A stretch of 29,614 bases of DNA from NCBI GenBank assembly GCA_030374735.1, contig JASCIV010000237.1:1-29614 (forward strand). The letters are read 5' to 3'. Below, one piece after another: positions 27,329 through 29,614 of this stretch (its first letter is position 1; every line of letters begins with the position of its first letter). Made by a program: the position numbers and the translations under genes. Source of the stretch: Gracilaria caudata. Lineage: Eukaryota; Rhodophyta; Florideophyceae; Gracilariales; Gracilariaceae. Below the pieces are notes generated by a model that worked only from the letters and a program-made list of their open reading frames with translations, was not told the DNA's origin and did no database searches.

Positions 27329-27874
27329 GGCGTAGTTGAGATAGAGTGGGAGGCAGCCGTTGAACAGTTAGATGTTGAGGAGAGCGGGAGATATTGGCTG
27401 GGGGAAAGGTGAAACGTATCATCGCTGATTCTGAGTGTTGGATGAGCCGGTGCAGAGTGTGATTGGAGCTGACAACCAAGATGACACTCTTGACAACGGC
27501 GCAAAGTTGCTCTTGAAGCCCTAAGGGGTAAAAAGGGTTGCCAGAATAAGAGTTTTACCGTTGAGGTGGATGAGGAGATGCGGCTCTCGTCGGCTGGAAT
27601 GTCATCCGTGCAACAGTTAGCCATGCATCATGCGTGATTCACTGAATCAGCAGCACGTGGAAGAACGTCAAATTTGATCCGACTAAATCGCGCGTTACTA
27701 TGACGTGTCTGCCACATGAAACACGTGTCACACAGAAATACAAGCTGATGGCAAGGGCTGCGCCGCCACTACGAAGAGCGCTCTTCAGCGCTCGCATCCT
27801 CACGATCCGCCACCACTCCCAACGGCTATCACTCCGCTACCCCGCACAGCCTCGTCCAGCGTTAATTCGAAGCC
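27329..27874. promoter_or_regulatory. divergent upstream region, secreted protein / SDS3-like gene
   Basis: 546 bp between divergent starts. CACGTG-like cores lie near 27653 (AGCACGTGG) and 27721 (ACACGTGTC). They may be bHLH/bZIP-type E-box or G-box sites; this is inference from the sequence alone. Confidence 0.35.
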
Positions 27875-28788
27875 ATGGAGAACTCGCCGCCTTCAGCCGA
27901 AGGAGAAGCAGAACGAGAGCGCCAACTGGCGTCGGACCTACTACTTTTACATCGCGAACGACAGCAAATCAAGGCGGCGTTCAACGCAGCTTCATCGCCC
28001 CTGTTCCACAAGCTGCAGAAGCTGGCGCTGAAACGACTGCAGATGGCGGCAGATCATCGTGACTTGCAACTTGCTAGTTTGAAAGCCAATTTCCATCTGC
28101 AGCTGCAACAGGCTTACAATGAATTTGAATGCAGCAAACGAAGGTTGCGCGCGAGGATGTTGACGGTGAACGTGGACAAGAGAAAACGACTGGATGGGAT
28201 GAAGAGCGTACAGAAGAAGAGAAAGCGCTCAAGAGGTTATTATGAACAACGCGCGGCGAGGAAAGCTACTGTGTCGCCGTTTCTGAATGGACTGGAGAAA
28301 CAAGGTGTGTTGAGAGTGAGTGTAACGCCTGATGAGCTGATGGCAGACATGAACGACTTGTTGAATGCGATTGAAGTGCCCGTGCAGAAGTCCTCTGTGC
28401 AAGTAGATCGAATAGCGGCGGATGGTGTGGTGGTACTCGACAAGATTCATTCCTCAAAAGGTACTTTGCACTACCATGACTTGCGGCTAGAAAAGGGCGA
28501 CGCGGTGGAGCTTTATTCAGTGGGGAAGAACAGCGGCGTGCTCAAGTACGGTGGAGTGATCATGTCGGTGAATGCTAAAGAAGTGCAAATTCGCGAGGAC
28601 AATGGTAAGTTGTTTCTGGGGGCACATGCGAAAGAAGAAGTCGCGAGCTGACTGCGAGGGTGTGTTTGCTTTTTGTTGCTGTCTCAGGAACGGACCACAG
28701 AATTTCCGTAAGCCATCTGCGGTCCGGAAAGCTGTCGCTCAAGCTGGTGGAAGGCGGCAACACCAACGCGGCGGTGATGAACACCTGA
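27875..28788 (+). CDS. SDS3: SDS3/BRMS1-type Sin3-HDAC complex subunit (two exons)
   Basis: Exons are 27875-28604 and 28688-28788, giving 276 aa. The intron (28605-28687, 83 nt) begins GTAAGT and ends CTCAG, splitting a Gly codon. Residues about 10-125 are a long coiled coil in which FHKLQKLALKRLQMAADHRD leads into DLQLASLKANFHLQLQQAYNE and then the basic KRRLRARMLTVNVDKRKRLD, the layout of the Sds3-like domain. The C-terminal part is beta-rich (GDAVELYSVGKNSGVLKYGGVI). Across the splice it ends RISVSHLRSGKLSLKL, where Sds3/BRMS1 proteins have a similar domain. Known role: scaffold of the Sin3 histone-deacetylase corepressor. Read unspliced, the frame would end falsely at 28651. Confidence 0.75.
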
Positions 28789-29614
28789 CGTGGGCGCGGA
28801 AGGGTCTGCGGACCGACCATGCGAAGCGCAGGCAACGAACAACGAAACGCGAGGCACCGAGGCCAGAGAAGGTAGTGTACGTGTACAGCGTGCGTTACAG
28901 TGCGCTGGCGCGCCATCGGTGGCCCGCGCCGGCTGGCGGCGGAATATGCTTCGCTGAGCCAATGAGTTTGCAGCACTGGCATTGCGGTACATTGGGCTTG
29001 CAACGCGCGCCAATCAAAGCGCGAGAACGGCGCAGCTGTATGATTGAACCCAAATCTTGGGAGCACCGGTGGCGCCGCCGATGCCGTCAACGTCTTCGGG
29101 GGACTATCGTTATTTGTGTGCAGGCGGATGTTTCGGCGCGCGCCGCGAGCGAGAGCTTGCGCACAGCTGCGGTGAGCTGCTCGCGACGTGCAGCCGTCGC
29201 CTGGGCTGTGTGTGTGCGCGGCATGGCCGCGTGCCGCACGCGTGCAGCGCACGCAACCTCCTGCGCGCGGCTGGCAACAAAAGTCACCGCTTGGCACGCC
29301 GCCATTGGCGGCGCAGCCCAAAACCGAAAAAGTAAAGAAAATTTCGTTTCGCCTTCTAAGCCATGGCGTAACGAGTCGTCGCGTGCCCCGCCCCACGCGC
29401 TGCTTATGAAAGCGCCACCGCGCACTCGCATGGTGATGCGCGAGCGCACGACTCTCACGTGCGTCTGCTGCGTTCACCCGAAACAAACGCCTAAAGCCTT
29501 GTCACCTAGCTCTCTACTGCTGCCGCTCTCTCCCACTCCGCTCCTCCCCCTCCCCGAATCGCACATCTCCGCCTCAAACCGAAGCCGTCCCCCTGTCGTC
29601 CCACCGCCCACACC
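28789..29614. promoter_or_regulatory. GC-rich, CCAAT-bearing region at the right edge
   Basis: 826 bp with no supported gene. CCAAT boxes lie at about 28959-28963 and 29010-29014, and one in reverse inside GCCATTGGCGGC at about 29301. The last 100 bases are pyrimidine-rich, like the 5' leaders seen upstream of other genes here. Probably the promoter and 5' UTR of a plus-strand gene beyond 29614. Confidence 0.4.

Noticed and set aside
28575..29486. 303-aa minus-strand ORF at the right edge
   Set aside because: Overlaps SDS3 exon 2 in antisense, has random-looking composition and no domain; better explained as GC-rich promoter DNA.
1..29614. CRISPR arrays, rRNA or tRNA genes, bacterial operons
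   Set aside because: No spaced direct repeats, no recognisable T-loop/anticodon layouts and no rRNA-like stretches were seen; gene content and introns are nuclear eukaryotic.

Overview
This is nuclear DNA of a eukaryote, most likely a unicellular red alga. The core genes are eukaryotic (spliceosomal SmF, proteasome Rpt4, ARF1, a TRAPP subunit, the UFMylation factor DDRGK1) and introns are few and short (79 to 270 nt, GTAAGT-type donors). Four proteins begin with Ser/Ala/Arg-rich leaders carrying a Phe within the first 9 residues (SPAFVP, SAFLVP, SAFIA, TAFTS). This is the leader style of primary red-algal and glaucophyte plastids, with no preceding signal peptide. PGR5 also points to a photosynthetic host. 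The lineage call is an inference; no rRNA or plastid marker is present.

Layout. 1-5000 is very GC-rich and tightly packed: DDRGK1 (-), TRAPPC14/TRIPP-like (-), SNRPF (+, three exons, the first coding exon being only the ATG) and a plastid-type triosephosphate isomerase (-). 5000-6300 is an AT-richer island of decayed coding sequence with a tiny retrotransposon insertion. 6569-8341 is GC-rich again and encodes the bifunctional histidine enzyme HisH-HisF. A C23/G14 homopolymer junction at 8439-8475 marks an abrupt fall in GC. 8476-13196 is a gene graveyard: a large secreted-type protein (Ser/Thr/Pro linker, cysteine-rich modules, GH19 chitinase domain) broken by stops, frameshifts and retrotransposon 3' ends. 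13197-14075 is a glycosyltransferase-like ORF, followed by a quiet stretch and then PGR5 (+).

16481-28788 holds ordinary housekeeping genes of moderate GC: ARF1 (-), a plastid TPR-like protein (+), RPT4 (-), gamma-glutamyltransferase (+), an SPG1/TEM1 GTPase (-), a DTW-domain tRNA-modification enzyme (+), a small secreted protein (-) and an SDS3-type Sin3/HDAC subunit (+). Neighbours often lie head-to-head (TRAPPC14/SNRPF, ARF1/TPR, RPT4/GGT, SPG1/DTW, secreted protein/SDS3), so several intergenic gaps are probably shared promoters. 28789-29614 is GC-rich, CCAAT-box-bearing DNA, probably the promoter of a gene beyond the window.

The main new signal is a family of 5'-truncated non-LTR (LINE-like) retrotransposon ends. 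All share a 3' end of AATAAA followed by (GAA)n. Two of the three copies have clear 11-bp target-site duplications, and they interrupt reading frames that can still be followed across the insertion.
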